A DNA stretch of 64,000 nt from assembly GCF_002899675.1 (NCBI RefSeq), contig NZ_PKUU01000004.1, positions 62,001-126,000 of the forward strand, read 5' to 3'. Of the stretch, positions 25,019 to 34,200 are shown piece by piece (position 1 is the first letter of the stretch; each line of letters begins with the position of its first letter). The notes below the pieces were generated by a model, which worked only from the letters and a program-made list of their open reading frames with translations, did not search any database and was not told the DNA's origin. The position numbers and the translations under genes are program-made. The stretch comes from Clostridium sp. chh4-2 (GTDB taxonomy: Bacteria; Bacillota; Clostridia; Lachnospirales; Lachnospiraceae).

Positions 25019-26551
25019 TCAATCCTCCAGCGCAGTGGCCTCATCCTCACCTGTAACGGCAGCGCTGCTTTTCTTTAAACTCCGCGTCTTCTTAACCGAA
25101 TAATAGGTGAAGAAGACCGTAATAAAGATAATCGCAACGCAAATCGGCCGTTTAAAGAAAATCAGCCATGATCCGCCCGATAATACCAGAGAATTTTTCA
25201 GGTTTCCTTCCAGCAGGGAACCCAGCACAATTCCCAGCACAAAGGGCGCTCCCGGAAATCCGATCTTCTGAAGCAGGTACATGACGATGCCGAAGAACAT
25301 CAAAACATAAACATTAAATATGTTATTGGAAAAGGAATATGATCCCGCCACACAAAACAGCGCCAGCCCGGTGAACAAAACAGGCTGGGGCAGCCGGGAA
25401 ATCTTCATAAAAAACCGAAGCAGATACTTTCCTTCCAGATACATGGCCACATTCGCCACGATCATGCCGATCATAATGGCATACATCAGGGCCGACTGGT
25501 TGCGAAACAGCATCGGTCCGGGCGTCAGCCCCTTCATGGTAAACGCCCCGATCAGCAGAGCCGCCACAACGCTTCCCGGAATGCCAAGGGTAAACAGCGG
25601 AATCAGGGAACATCCCGTAACGGCGTTATTGGCCGATTCCGGCGCCGCGATTCCTTCCAGTTCACCGGTGCCGAACTTGTCGCCGTTCTTGGACGCCCGC
25701 TTTCCTTCATTATAAGCCATAAATGCCGCGATTCCCGCTCCTGCTCCCGGAATCGCTCCGATTAACGAACCGATTCCCGTGGATTTCAGGATGATCGGCA
25801 TACACGCCTTCTTTTCCTCTTTTGTAAGAACATCAGCTTTATCGATCTCTTCGTTATAAACAAAAACCTTCCGGTATCCCTTGCTGTAAATCTGGTTTAA
25901 GATATTCGGAAGCGCAAACACGCCCAAAAGTACGGGAAGCAGACCCAGCCCCTTCATGAGGTAGATATTGCCGAAACTGAAACGGGTGGCTCCGGAGGAA
26001 GCGTCCACTCCCACGCAGGCCATTAAAATTCCCAGACATCCCATAAAGATGCCCCGCATCATGCTGTTTCCGCTGACCCCGGCTATGATGGAAATTCCGA
26101 AAAGTGACAGGGCGAAATATTCCGGGGCCGCAAATTTCAGCACGAATCCCGAGATATAAGGCGCTGTAAAAAGCAGAAGAAAGGAACTGATCAGCCCTCC
26201 GATCACAGAAGCGAACAGACACATCTGCAGCGCTTTTCTGGGCCTGCCTTTCTGCGCCAGAGGGTGCCCGTCAAATACCGTGGCCATAGCCACATTGGTG
26301 CCTGGCGTGCCTATTAACACCGCAGTAATGGATCCTCCATAGGTGCCTCCGCAGTAGATTCCCAAAAGGAGCAGGATTCCCGGCAGAATATCCATGGAAT
26401 AGGTGAGCGGCAGAAACAGAATAACCGCCAGATCCGTAGACAACCCCGGGATTGCCCCAAACACAATGCCGATAAAACTTCCGGTAAAAATCATCAGTAT
26501 ATTGACCAGTGTAAATACATCCGTCGTACCGTTCATAATTGATTCGATCAT
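25019..26551 (-). CDS. tctA: Tripartite tricarboxylate transporter, large permease TctA
   Basis: 510 residues with GGAGGTGGGATGTT before the ATG. About 12 membrane segments. The family blocks FIGIVFGAIPGLSTDLAVILFLPLTYSM (about 22-49), GTYGGSITAVLIGTPGT (about 68-84) and GAIPGAGAGIAAFMAYNEGKRASKN near 260-285 are characteristic of TctA. It is the main channel subunit of a secondary uptake system driven by ion gradients. It acts with TctB and TctC encoded next to it; these systems typically take up carboxylates. Confidence 0.94.
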   Translation of the reverse strand: MIESIMNGTTDVFTLVNILMIFTGSFIGIVFGAIPGLSTDLAVILFLPLTYSMDILPGILLLLGIYCGGTYGGSITAVLIGTPGTNVAMATVFDGHPLAQKGRPRKALQMCLFASVIGGLISSFLLLFTAPYISGFVLKFAAPEYFALSLFGISIIAGVSGNSMMRGIFMGCLGILMACVGVDASSGATRFSFGNIYLMKGLGLLPVLLGVFALPNILNQIYSKGYRKVFVYNEEIDKADVLTKEEKKACMPIILKSTGIGSLIGAIPGAGAGIAAFMAYNEGKRASKNGDKFGTGELEGIAAPESANNAVTGCSLIPLFTLGIPGSVVAALLIGAFTMKGLTPGPMLFRNQSALMYAIMIGMIVANVAMYLEGKYLLRFFMKISRLPQPVLFTGLALFCVAGSYSFSNNIFNVYVLMFFGIVMYLLQKIGFPGAPFVLGIVLGSLLEGNLKNSLVLSGGSWLIFFKRPICVAIIFITVFFTYYSVKKTRSLKKSSAAVTGEDEATALED

Positions 26552-26566
26552 AACATCCCACCTCCT

Positions 26567-27031
26567 TTACAGAAAAATTGTAGGCAGGGGCACCCGCAGT
26601 CCATACTTAAACGCTACAAAGATCACAATCACCAGCAGTTCCGTATAGAGATAATGCCTCCAGTTTTTATCTTCCATCAGCCACATGGAAATGGCGGAAA
26701 AGACCAGGGACGCCAACAAAAACCCTGCATATTTCATCGTTATCATATAGGCGAGAAGCAGCGCAAAATAAATCAGCACATGGACTTCCCTTCCCAGTTC
26801 TATCTCAATCGTCTCGTCTTTTTTTAAGGCCAGGCTCAGAAATACCAGCCCTGCTCCGCAGAGCATCATGCCGTAAATGGCCAGTTTCGGAAGATAATCC
26901 GGCCCTACAGCCGATGTCACCGTATGTACTTTCGCCTTAATGCTGTAGGGCAGAATGATCCGGAACAGAACGCCTATTGCTATCGCGGCAATTCCTGAGG
27001 CCAGGTTCTTTTTTAGCACAATTCGTTTCAT
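26567..27031 (-). CDS. tctB: Tripartite tricarboxylate transporter, small permease TctB
   Basis: 154 residues from ATG 27031, directly behind AGGAGGGACT. Four hydrophobic segments (about 8-28, 42-62, 75-110, 120-150) as in TctB, with little sequence conservation. It sits between tctC and tctA with short gaps, the canonical order C-B-A. The TctB function is to assemble with TctA. Confidence 0.88.
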   Translation of the reverse strand: MKRIVLKKNLASGIAAIAIGVLFRIILPYSIKAKVHTVTSAVGPDYLPKLAIYGMMLCGAGLVFLSLALKKDETIEIELGREVHVLIYFALLLAYMITMKYAGFLLASLVFSAISMWLMEDKNWRHYLYTELLVIVIFVAFKYGLRVPLPTIFL

Positions 27032-27063
27032 AGTCCCTCCTGATCTCAATTAACGGTTTCCTG

Positions 27064-28152
27064 TCAGCCTCCTATTTTATCAGCAAAGGCTGCGCAGTCA
27101 TCAATCATGGAAGTTACACGCGCGGAAACTGCTTCTGTAGAAACATCCGGAAGCATTACAAAGCCTGCCTCAGTAAATTCAGCCTGAAATTCCGGATTGT
27201 CATATACCTTCTGCAGGGAAGAGGCCAGTTTCTCAACAACCGCTTCATCGGTTCCTGCCCGCAGCGAAAACCATGTGATTGTGGAATAAGATACATCGAT
27301 GCCAAGATCCATTAAAGTCGGAACCTGATCGAATCCGTAAGCCGCATATCCGTTATACGCTTCCTGTCCATATACGGCCAGAGGAACGATGGAACCGTCT
27401 TCTACATACTGGGACGCCTGGTTGAGCGCACAGTAGCAGACTTCTGCCGAACCGTTCATCACGTTAACAAGAGCATCGCCAAAACCGTCGCCGTTTACGC
27501 TGTCCGATGCAAGGCCCATCTCCTCCATGACGATCTTGGAAACGAGGAAGGAATCATTGCCCACTCCGGCGCTTGCGAAACGGATTACTTTCCCCTGTGC
27601 ATATTCTTTCAATTCGTCCACGGTTTTAATTCCCAGCTTTGCATCCACAAACAGCCCGTTTTCCACGCTGTCCAGCCCTGCAACCGTCACAAAATCATCC
27701 GCAGTGAATTCACAGTCATTGTATATAGGCGCAACCGCCAGATTGGAGGCCGCCATATACTGAATATTATTGGTATTGGGCTCCTCGGTCAGATATTCGG
27801 TACATGCCGTAATTCCTCCAGCTCCCGGCCTGTTTTCCACCACCACGTCCACGCCCAGTTCAGGGCCTAAGTACTTTGCCACCAGCCGGGCTTTTGTATC
27901 CAGATTGGCTCCGGCTTTTCCGGGAACGAAGATGGATACCGTGCCGGTAGGCCACTTCACGCTTTCTCCCATCGTCTCGGCGCTGGTTTCCGGCTGTGCC
28001 TGGCTTTGGGCGGTTTCCTTTGCTGCTTCCGTTGCTGCTTCCTTTGTTGTTTCTTTAGCCGGTGCCGCCGTTTCAGGAGCACTCTTACCTGCGCATGCCG
28101 TTAAAGATACCACCATCGCAGCTGCCACCACAAGACCTGTCAGTTTTTTCAT
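27064..28152 (-). CDS. tctC: Tripartite tricarboxylate transporter substrate-binding lipoprotein TctC
   Basis: 362 residues from ATG 28152, with GAAGGAGGGTTTTACT upstream. Signal peptide with lipobox VSLTAC (Cys about 20), then a Thr/Ala/Glu-rich linker (about 22-65). The binding domain shows VSIFVPGKAGANLDTKARLVAKYL and VENRPGAGGITACTEYL, the family's ligand-loop blocks. It is anchored outside the membrane and delivers a carboxylate-type ligand to TctAB. Sandwiched between two sulfatase genes, it may bind a sulfated or sulfate-ester-derived acid; this is inference. Confidence 0.92.
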   Translation of the reverse strand: MKKLTGLVVAAAMVVSLTACAGKSAPETAAPAKETTKEAATEAAKETAQSQAQPETSAETMGESVKWPTGTVSIFVPGKAGANLDTKARLVAKYLGPELGVDVVVENRPGAGGITACTEYLTEEPNTNNIQYMAASNLAVAPIYNDCEFTADDFVTVAGLDSVENGLFVDAKLGIKTVDELKEYAQGKVIRFASAGVGNDSFLVSKIVMEEMGLASDSVNGDGFGDALVNVMNGSAEVCYCALNQASQYVEDGSIVPLAVYGQEAYNGYAAYGFDQVPTLMDLGIDVSYSTITWFSLRAGTDEAVVEKLASSLQKVYDNPEFQAEFTEAGFVMLPDVSTEAVSARVTSMIDDCAAFADKIGG

Positions 28153-28171
28153 AGTAAAACCCTCCTTCTTA

Positions 28172-29653
28172 TTATGCATGCCCATATTGGACACTTCCTT
28201 TTGATTTTGATCTCAGCCGTTCCAAAAGTAGTGATTTCGCGGCTTCTGCCACGGCTTCGTCATAAGCTTCCTGTTTTGCCGCATTTATCTTCTCTTCCGG
28301 ATCACCGGCCAAGTCCGTATATTCCTGTTCTCCGGTCTCGTACATGATGAATTTGCCTTCTTTTTTCACGATGGCATTCACATTGACATCGCAGTCATAT
28401 CCGTTCCTGTACTCCACCATGCATGCATTTCTCACATCACATCCCTCATCTTCGATCTGCGGCAGCTGGGATATCCCGTCCACATAGGCGGGTATCTCAA
28501 AGCCCAAAAGATCCAGGATCGTGGGCGTTATATCCACGGAAGAAACCAATCCTTCCGACACCCTGGGCGAAATTCCGGGTATATGCATCAACAGCGGAGT
28601 ATTGATCAGGCCTTCATACAGAAACGGCCCTTTCATCCAAAGCCCGTGATCTCCCAAAAGTTCCCCATGGTCCGCGCCTAAAATTACGATTGTATCATCC
28701 ATCAGATTCTGTCTTTCCAGTTCGTCTAAGATCAGTCCCACATTCCGGTCAATGGCTTCGATCATCGCATAGGTATGGCGTGTTCTCTCCTTCGCCACCT
28801 GTTTTGGAATACCGTTCTCATATTTGCAGGCATTCACGCCTTTTCTGCTCCAGCTTCCCTGAAACTGCTGTTTAAAATGAGCCGGGCGCTGGTCTAAGTC
28901 CTCCGGTTCTCCTACCGGAGCTTTCACTTCCCTGTCTTTCCAACGCTCATAATCATCATAACAGGATGTAAACGGATGATGGGGATCGGGAAAGCTTGCG
29001 CATAAGAAAAACGGTTTCTCTCTGTCTCTTAGATTTCTCAGATAGTTTACGCTCCTATCGCCCACAAATGCGGAGGACGACAGCCCGGACGGCATATTGC
29101 GTATCCCGCATATCTCATCGCGGCTGTATACTTCTCCGCAGGGTGTCACTGTAAACATATCGTCTGTGCCGCCATGCTCCTTAAACCATCTGTAATAATG
29201 TGCTTTTGGCAGCGTATGCCCAATTGTCAGTTCCAAATAGTCGAATCCGAAATATCCCCCGCTGTATCCGTCCTCTTCCGGCACTTGCTCCCACCTGTCA
29301 ACGCTTTCAAAACTTTTACCCGCCGATTCCTCACTATAGGGGTTGAAATGAATCTTTCCTATGCTGGCCGTCTGGTATCCCTGCCTGCGCAGCTCATGCA
29401 TGATTGTACGGCCATCGTCCTGTTTTACAAGTCCGTTGGTATACACACCGTGATTGGAAGGAAACATTCCGGAAAACCAGGTCATGCGGTTGGGGCTGCA
29501 AATGGGATTTGCCACATAAGAATGCTCGAACCTTATGCTTTGAGCCGCAAGGCGGTCCATATTGGGAGTGTTGACACAGGTATTTCCATATGCACCGATG
29601 CAGTCCTTTCTGAACTGGTCTGCCAAAATTACAACTACGTTTTTACGATTCAT
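28172..29653 (-). CDS. Cys-type sulfatase (S1 family), first gene of the operon
   Basis: 493 residues with GAGAGGAGTGC before the ATG. Opening KNVVVILADQFRKDCIGAYG gives the metal-binding Asp; signature C-x-P-x-R is CSPNR at 52-56 in NPICSPNRMTWFSGMFPSNHG, so Cys52 is the formylglycine precursor. ILGADHGELLGDHGLWMKG (about 320) completes the metal site. No signal peptide. Only about 25% resemblance by eye to the distal sulfatase, so the two probably desulfate different positions or substrates. Transcribed from the promoter region with the two LacI operators. Confidence 0.93.
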   Translation of the reverse strand: MNRKNVVVILADQFRKDCIGAYGNTCVNTPNMDRLAAQSIRFEHSYVANPICSPNRMTWFSGMFPSNHGVYTNGLVKQDDGRTIMHELRRQGYQTASIGKIHFNPYSEESAGKSFESVDRWEQVPEEDGYSGGYFGFDYLELTIGHTLPKAHYYRWFKEHGGTDDMFTVTPCGEVYSRDEICGIRNMPSGLSSSAFVGDRSVNYLRNLRDREKPFFLCASFPDPHHPFTSCYDDYERWKDREVKAPVGEPEDLDQRPAHFKQQFQGSWSRKGVNACKYENGIPKQVAKERTRHTYAMIEAIDRNVGLILDELERQNLMDDTIVILGADHGELLGDHGLWMKGPFLYEGLINTPLLMHIPGISPRVSEGLVSSVDITPTILDLLGFEIPAYVDGISQLPQIEDEGCDVRNACMVEYRNGYDCDVNVNAIVKKEGKFIMYETGEQEYTDLAGDPEEKINAAKQEAYDEAVAEAAKSLLLERLRSKSKGSVQYGHA

Positions 29654-29684
29654 GCACTCCTCTCCCTCTGTTCATTTTGTTTTT

Positions 29685-29700
29685 CGTTAACGTTAACGTT
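29685..29700 (-). promoter_or_regulatory. LacI-type operator 1 upstream of the sulfatase operon
   Basis: CGTTAACGTTAACGTT is palindromic around the central TTAACGTTAA and lies 32 bases in front of the first sulfatase start. It recurs as the core of the site at 29828-29843, and the operon encodes a LacI repressor. Confidence 0.7.
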
Positions 29701-29827
29701 ATTTTGTAATTTCAGAATATCATCTTTTCAGCACTATGTCAATATTTTTCTTTTTTTGTACTGTTTATTTGTATGTTTTTTATGTATAAATTAAATTATA
29801 TTGATTTTTCCATCTTGTTTTCCGCTA

Positions 29828-29843
29828 GTTAACGTTAACGTAC
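29828..29843 (-). promoter_or_regulatory. LacI-type operator 2 upstream of the sulfatase operon
   Basis: GTTAACGTTAACGTAC, about 143 bases upstream of operator 1, with the AT-rich stretch (29701-29827) between. Two identical cores roughly 13-14 helical turns apart suit DNA looping by a LacI tetramer. Confidence 0.7.
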
Positions 29844-29884
29844 CGTTCTATTTTCCAACATATACGACAGCTGAGCAGAGGATA

Positions 29885-30015
29885 AGAAAGAATCCCGCAA
29901 GCGGGATTCTCCGCCTGCGGCGGGTCGCTTCAGCGACATTATACCTCACCGCCGCAGTGCGATCCTGCCCGGAGGGCTTTTTGTATCATAGGAGCACTTT
30001 CCTATGATACAAAAA
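29885..30015. repeat. Hairpin-rich dispersed repeat, long copy
   Basis: Begins AGAAAGAATCCCGC, followed by several tight stems (GAATCCCGC/GCGGGATTC, CCGCCTGCGGCGG, GTCGCTTCAGCGAC), then TTTTTGTATCATAGG-agcactttCCTATGATACAAAAA, whose 15-bp stem makes a bidirectional terminator. A shorter related copy lies at 47079-47143, sharing AGAAAGAATCCCG, the GAGCACT loop and the A/T flanks. It looks like a REP-type unit reused as a terminator. Confidence 0.6.
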
Positions 30016-30079
30016 AAGATCTCCTCCTCCATGTAATCGCTTAATATCCTTCAGCTAATACATGGAAGAGGGGATCTTT
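30015..30079 (-). terminator. Terminator after the cell-wall-repeat protein gene
   Basis: Minus-strand arms AAAGATCCCCTCTTCCATGTA and TACATGGAGGAGGAGATCTTT (two mismatches), followed by a run of T residues. It begins about 40 bases behind the stop at 30120. Confidence 0.75.
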
Positions 30080-30119
30080 CTGTCATCCGCCCGTCTCAGT
30101 TCCGTTCAGAACCGGATTC

Positions 30120-31220
30120 TTACTGTCTTTCTCCTGTCCAGACGCCGTTGCGGTCCAGACGGTATCCATCCGGCGTAACGGTATTTGCCGCCATCTTTCC
30201 GTCCGGTTCCAGATAATACCACTTGCCGTTAATCTCCTGCCATCCGGTCTTCATGGCTCCGTTGTCTTTCAGATAATACCAGCAGTCTTTATAAGTGATC
30301 CAGCCTGTTTTCATGGCTCCTGAGCCATTGCAGTAATACCAGGTGCCCAGATCATTGACCCAGCCGGTTTTCATATCCCCGGCCGGACCGCAGTAATACC
30401 AGATTCCCTGATTGCTGATCCATCCAGTCTTCATCCGGCCTTCTTCATCCAGCCAGTACCATTTTCCGCCGGCCTGTATCCACTGGTTTTGGATTAAAGT
30501 TCCGTCAGGCCTTTCAAACAGCCAGGTATCCCCGCTCTTTTTCCAGCTTCCCGGCGTATCAAAATCCATACTGATGCTGCCACCGTCGTCATCGTCATCA
30601 TCGTCATGGCTGCTGTAATGTTTGTCTTTTGAGCTTTCCGTCTCTTTCTCCGGTTTGGTTTCCGGTTCTTCCACGGATTCGTCGGTTTCAGGAATCTTCT
30701 CCTCCAAAACCATCTGATATTCCTCGATTCCGCCCAGTTCCGTGATCTTTCCCGCCGTATGGAAACGGTCTACGGTATCCCCTGAATCCTCTAAATACCG
30801 GATCACAACATCTTTGCCGCTGTCCACCCGGATCTTTCCAAGCTTCAGCGGGGAATGGCTGAGAACCGTTTCCCTCCCCGACACGTAAACCGACAAAATC
30901 TGATTCTCGTCATCGTAAATGGCGGTTTTTACCGGTATCTCCTTATTGCTTTTCAATCCGCTGTCAAACACCAGTTCCGCATCTCTGATGTCCTCTCCCT
31001 CCAGCTGAAACTTCACCTGGAAGGTTACCACATCTTCTAATTCCTCGCCGTCCTGAAGGCGCAGGGACACGGCCACCTCATTTTTCTTAGACGCCTTATT
31101 CCAGGTTACAAAGCTGTCGTCCTTGGCGTTGGCCGTCATGAGGAAGCCGGCGGCCATCACAACAACAGCCGCCCCCAGAAAGCAAAACCGTTTCTTCTTA
31201 TTAATCCATTTCTTTATCAT
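30120..31220 (-). CDS. Secreted protein with C-terminal cell-wall-binding repeats
   Basis: 366 residues from ATG 31220 (AAGGAC upstream). Signal peptide or N-terminal membrane anchor at 1-32 (basic, then FLGAAVVVMAAGFLM). Residues ~40-165 form a beta-rich domain (VAVSLRLQDGEELEDVVTFQVKFQLEG, DAELVFDSGL), somewhat like a cohesin fold. Then an acidic linker with seven Asp in a row (about 202-208). Residues ~220-366 hold about six choline-binding-type repeats of the form GWxxxxGxWYYxxxxGxMKT. It should sit on the cell wall. The start overlaps the end of the M60 protease region, so both are co-expressed. Confidence 0.83.
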   Translation of the reverse strand: MIKKWINKKKRFCFLGAAVVVMAAGFLMTANAKDDSFVTWNKASKKNEVAVSLRLQDGEELEDVVTFQVKFQLEGEDIRDAELVFDSGLKSNKEIPVKTAIYDDENQILSVYVSGRETVLSHSPLKLGKIRVDSGKDVVIRYLEDSGDTVDRFHTAGKITELGGIEEYQMVLEEKIPETDESVEEPETKPEKETESSKDKHYSSHDDDDDDDGGSISMDFDTPGSWKKSGDTWLFERPDGTLIQNQWIQAGGKWYWLDEEGRMKTGWISNQGIWYYCGPAGDMKTGWVNDLGTWYYCNGSGAMKTGWITYKDCWYYLKDNGAMKTGWQEINGKWYYLEPDGKMAANTVTPDGYRLDRNGVWTGERQ

Positions 31221-31234
31221 GTTTTCTGTCCTTC

Positions 31235-34200
31235 TCACTGTCCATTGGTTTCAACTGCATTTTCCTTGATGGTAATATCCGGAAGATTATCTGGAACATC
31301 CGTAAATTCCGTATCGCTTACAAGGCGTTCCCCAGCGTTTGTTTGCGCGTTGTCCGTCCGGTAAAGCTCTGCCCTGACTTTCTTTGGCATATGGGTCCAG
31401 TCGATGTATTCCGGTTCAATGTAATAGATCCAGGTTCCGTCGCTGGTCTCTCCTAACTCTCCATGTTCCGGCACGCTGGCCAGAATTATCTGATCCGCCA
31501 CAATGTTTCCGTCCTTGTCGCGGCCTCCTGCAACCGTGCCATTTTCATCAAAGAGAAGCACCGTGTTATACGCCGGATTGCCTTTATAGGTTCCCGTAAA
31601 GATAATCGAGCCTTTTGGAATAATAACCGGCTGGCCGCTCTCCCCGGTGCCTGCTGCATAGTCTGATTTTAATATTCCTATGGAATCTTCAAGCAGCTCG
31701 ATATTATCGCCGGTCTGCCCAAGGATATCCAGTTCTGCAATGGAAACCGGCGTGCCCTTCTGGTTTTTAGCTGACAGTTTTACATAAGACGCATCATAGG
31801 AATAGAGCCAGTTATCATTTTCATGGTTAAAATATATGGTCTGCACCGGACCGCTGCTCCAATCGAAGGTTCCCGATTTCACCTTTTCCCAATTTACGCC
31901 GTCGCCGCCTACAAAGATATCGTATGCGCCCACCGGTGTACCTGCTCCTTCCATGGTACACACGATTCCTGTAACCACCTCTTCTTTATTCAGGTTGATG
32001 ATGATATACGGATCTTCTTTGCTTGACTTGTCCACATGGCCTGTGAAAACTGTTTCCGTTTTTTGGTCAATCACCTGCTCCACCGCATTTTTAACCGGTT
32101 CGCACGGATTGGTATTGCCGGTATCGTAGTAGTCATCCGTATCTCCCTGCGTATCGCTGTCCGACACCATGTTGGTGGTTACAGACCACTGATCCTTGGA
32201 AATGTTTCCGTTATGGGATACTTTAACCGGGCTTGTCACAGCCGCCGGAGTAGGATTTAAATACTTGTCATATCCGATGACTTCATAGGTAAATACCCGG
32301 TTATTGACCGTTGTGATCTGATCGGTAAACGTATCTTTTCCCGCAGTGACAAATCCTACCGGGTTCTTGATAATCTGGTCTTTATGGCGTTCCACGCGGT
32401 AAATCTCATATCCCAGCATGGCTTCCGGCGTCTGCGCATCGTTATCCAGGCTGATATACACCTGATTGGTTCCATTGGCATAGCTGACTTCCGCCTGAAC
32501 CGTCGTCGCGGCTGCGACAGAGCCTCCATCTCCGTGTTCCATAGCATATCTTCTCGCCTCGTCATTGACAAACCAGATGGCTCTTGATTCCTTGTCAAAC
32601 TGGGACGCATATTGGATGGTTTCGTCATCCGGCGTCATTCCCCATCGCCGGAAGAAGTCTAATATATCCTTTTCTGCCGCCGCGCATGCAAGGCGCATCA
32701 GTTTATTGTCCTTATCTTTCGCCGATTTCAGGGTAATGCCGTTTGGCGAAGGTGCTGCCGATGGTTTGCGCGCATAGCTGTCCATTCTTGCAAAGAACAG
32801 ATTGTTAAACTGTTCTTCATAGGTATCATAGACCTTAAAGTTATATCCGCCTCTGTCATAGGCCAGGTGAAGCTGCCAGTACATGCCGAGCTGTGTGAAT
32901 ACATTGGAGGACGGCCCCTTTACGCCTGACGTCACCTTCTGATACACATCGTCATATTTAAAACGGACGGAATCATTGGTGTCTTTCGCCTGTGCCAGAA
33001 CCGAATAGTAGTTATTGGTAATTTCCGCCACAGCATAGTCTTTCTCGTTGATAATGTGTCCGATCTCATGGGCAATTCCCCATCCGAAGTAACGGCCGCT
33101 TTCATAGAGCCCGTTTTCGTCTGAAACCACCGGACTGCTGGTGGTCAGTCCCGGTACGGAACCCCATTCAATTCCGATATGTGCGCCGCCCGCATACATA
33201 AATGCTCCCGCAAACATCCTTTGATACCGGATATTCAAACGGCTGGACGGAAGGCGGTTTACGTCGCCCGCTCCCGGTAAATTGCTGAGCCCTTTGTGCT
33301 GGTAAAAGAGATCGGTCATATTTTCCATGGCCGTCAGGGACCGGTAGAGCTGCTTTGCCTTCTCTTCGCTGCTTCCGCTTAATCCCTTCAAAATCTGTTC
33401 CGCCGACACGGAGTACATCATATTTCTCATCACAATATCCGTCGCGCCGAGTATACAGTTCTGACGTTCAAATGGAACCGCCTGATCCATCTGATTCCGG
33501 TGCTGTTCCTCATGCAGAGCTTCAATCTGCGGAACGTACTCTTCCAATTCCTGCACATAACTGCTTACCAGCTCTCTCTTCGCATCGGAACTGCTGGCCG
33601 TGGTTATATCCAGTATCGGAATGCTGCTGCCTCCGCTGACCCGCACGCTGTAATTTTCCTTGCCTTTTGCTCCTGTATATTCCACATAGAGCTGGCCGCC
33701 CTGTTCTACGTCAAGGCTGGTAATGGACGGTATGGTGATCTCGTTGGCTCCTACTTTCAGCCCTTTTAACACGGTCGTGGACCAGGCTGAAGATTCCCCG
33801 TGATACTGGGTGGCAATCAGGGAAAGATTGGTGGAATCTCCTGTCTTCTTACCCGGACTTCCTACGTAAACTACCAGGCTTTCGCCTGCCATGGCCGTAA
33901 CGCCAAGAGGCTGCCATGCGTTTAAGCCGCCGCCAAAGGTGATAGAACCGTCCGCCGCCTTTGTGATATCATTATGTACCTTGATAATGCCCTTTGCCGC
34001 CTGATCATTTAACAGCTTTTCGGCATTTTCAAGTTCTCTCGTTAAAATATCGTATTTCGGGTTCAGCTCGCCGCTCACCTCATCCGGCGTATTCAGCCGT
34101 TCTTTCAGCCCGTTTATGACTTCCTGGGTGGTTCCTTCCTTTAAAGACATGTGCATATCGTCTTCATAAAGGCCGTAAATCTCACTTTCCAGGCTGTCAT

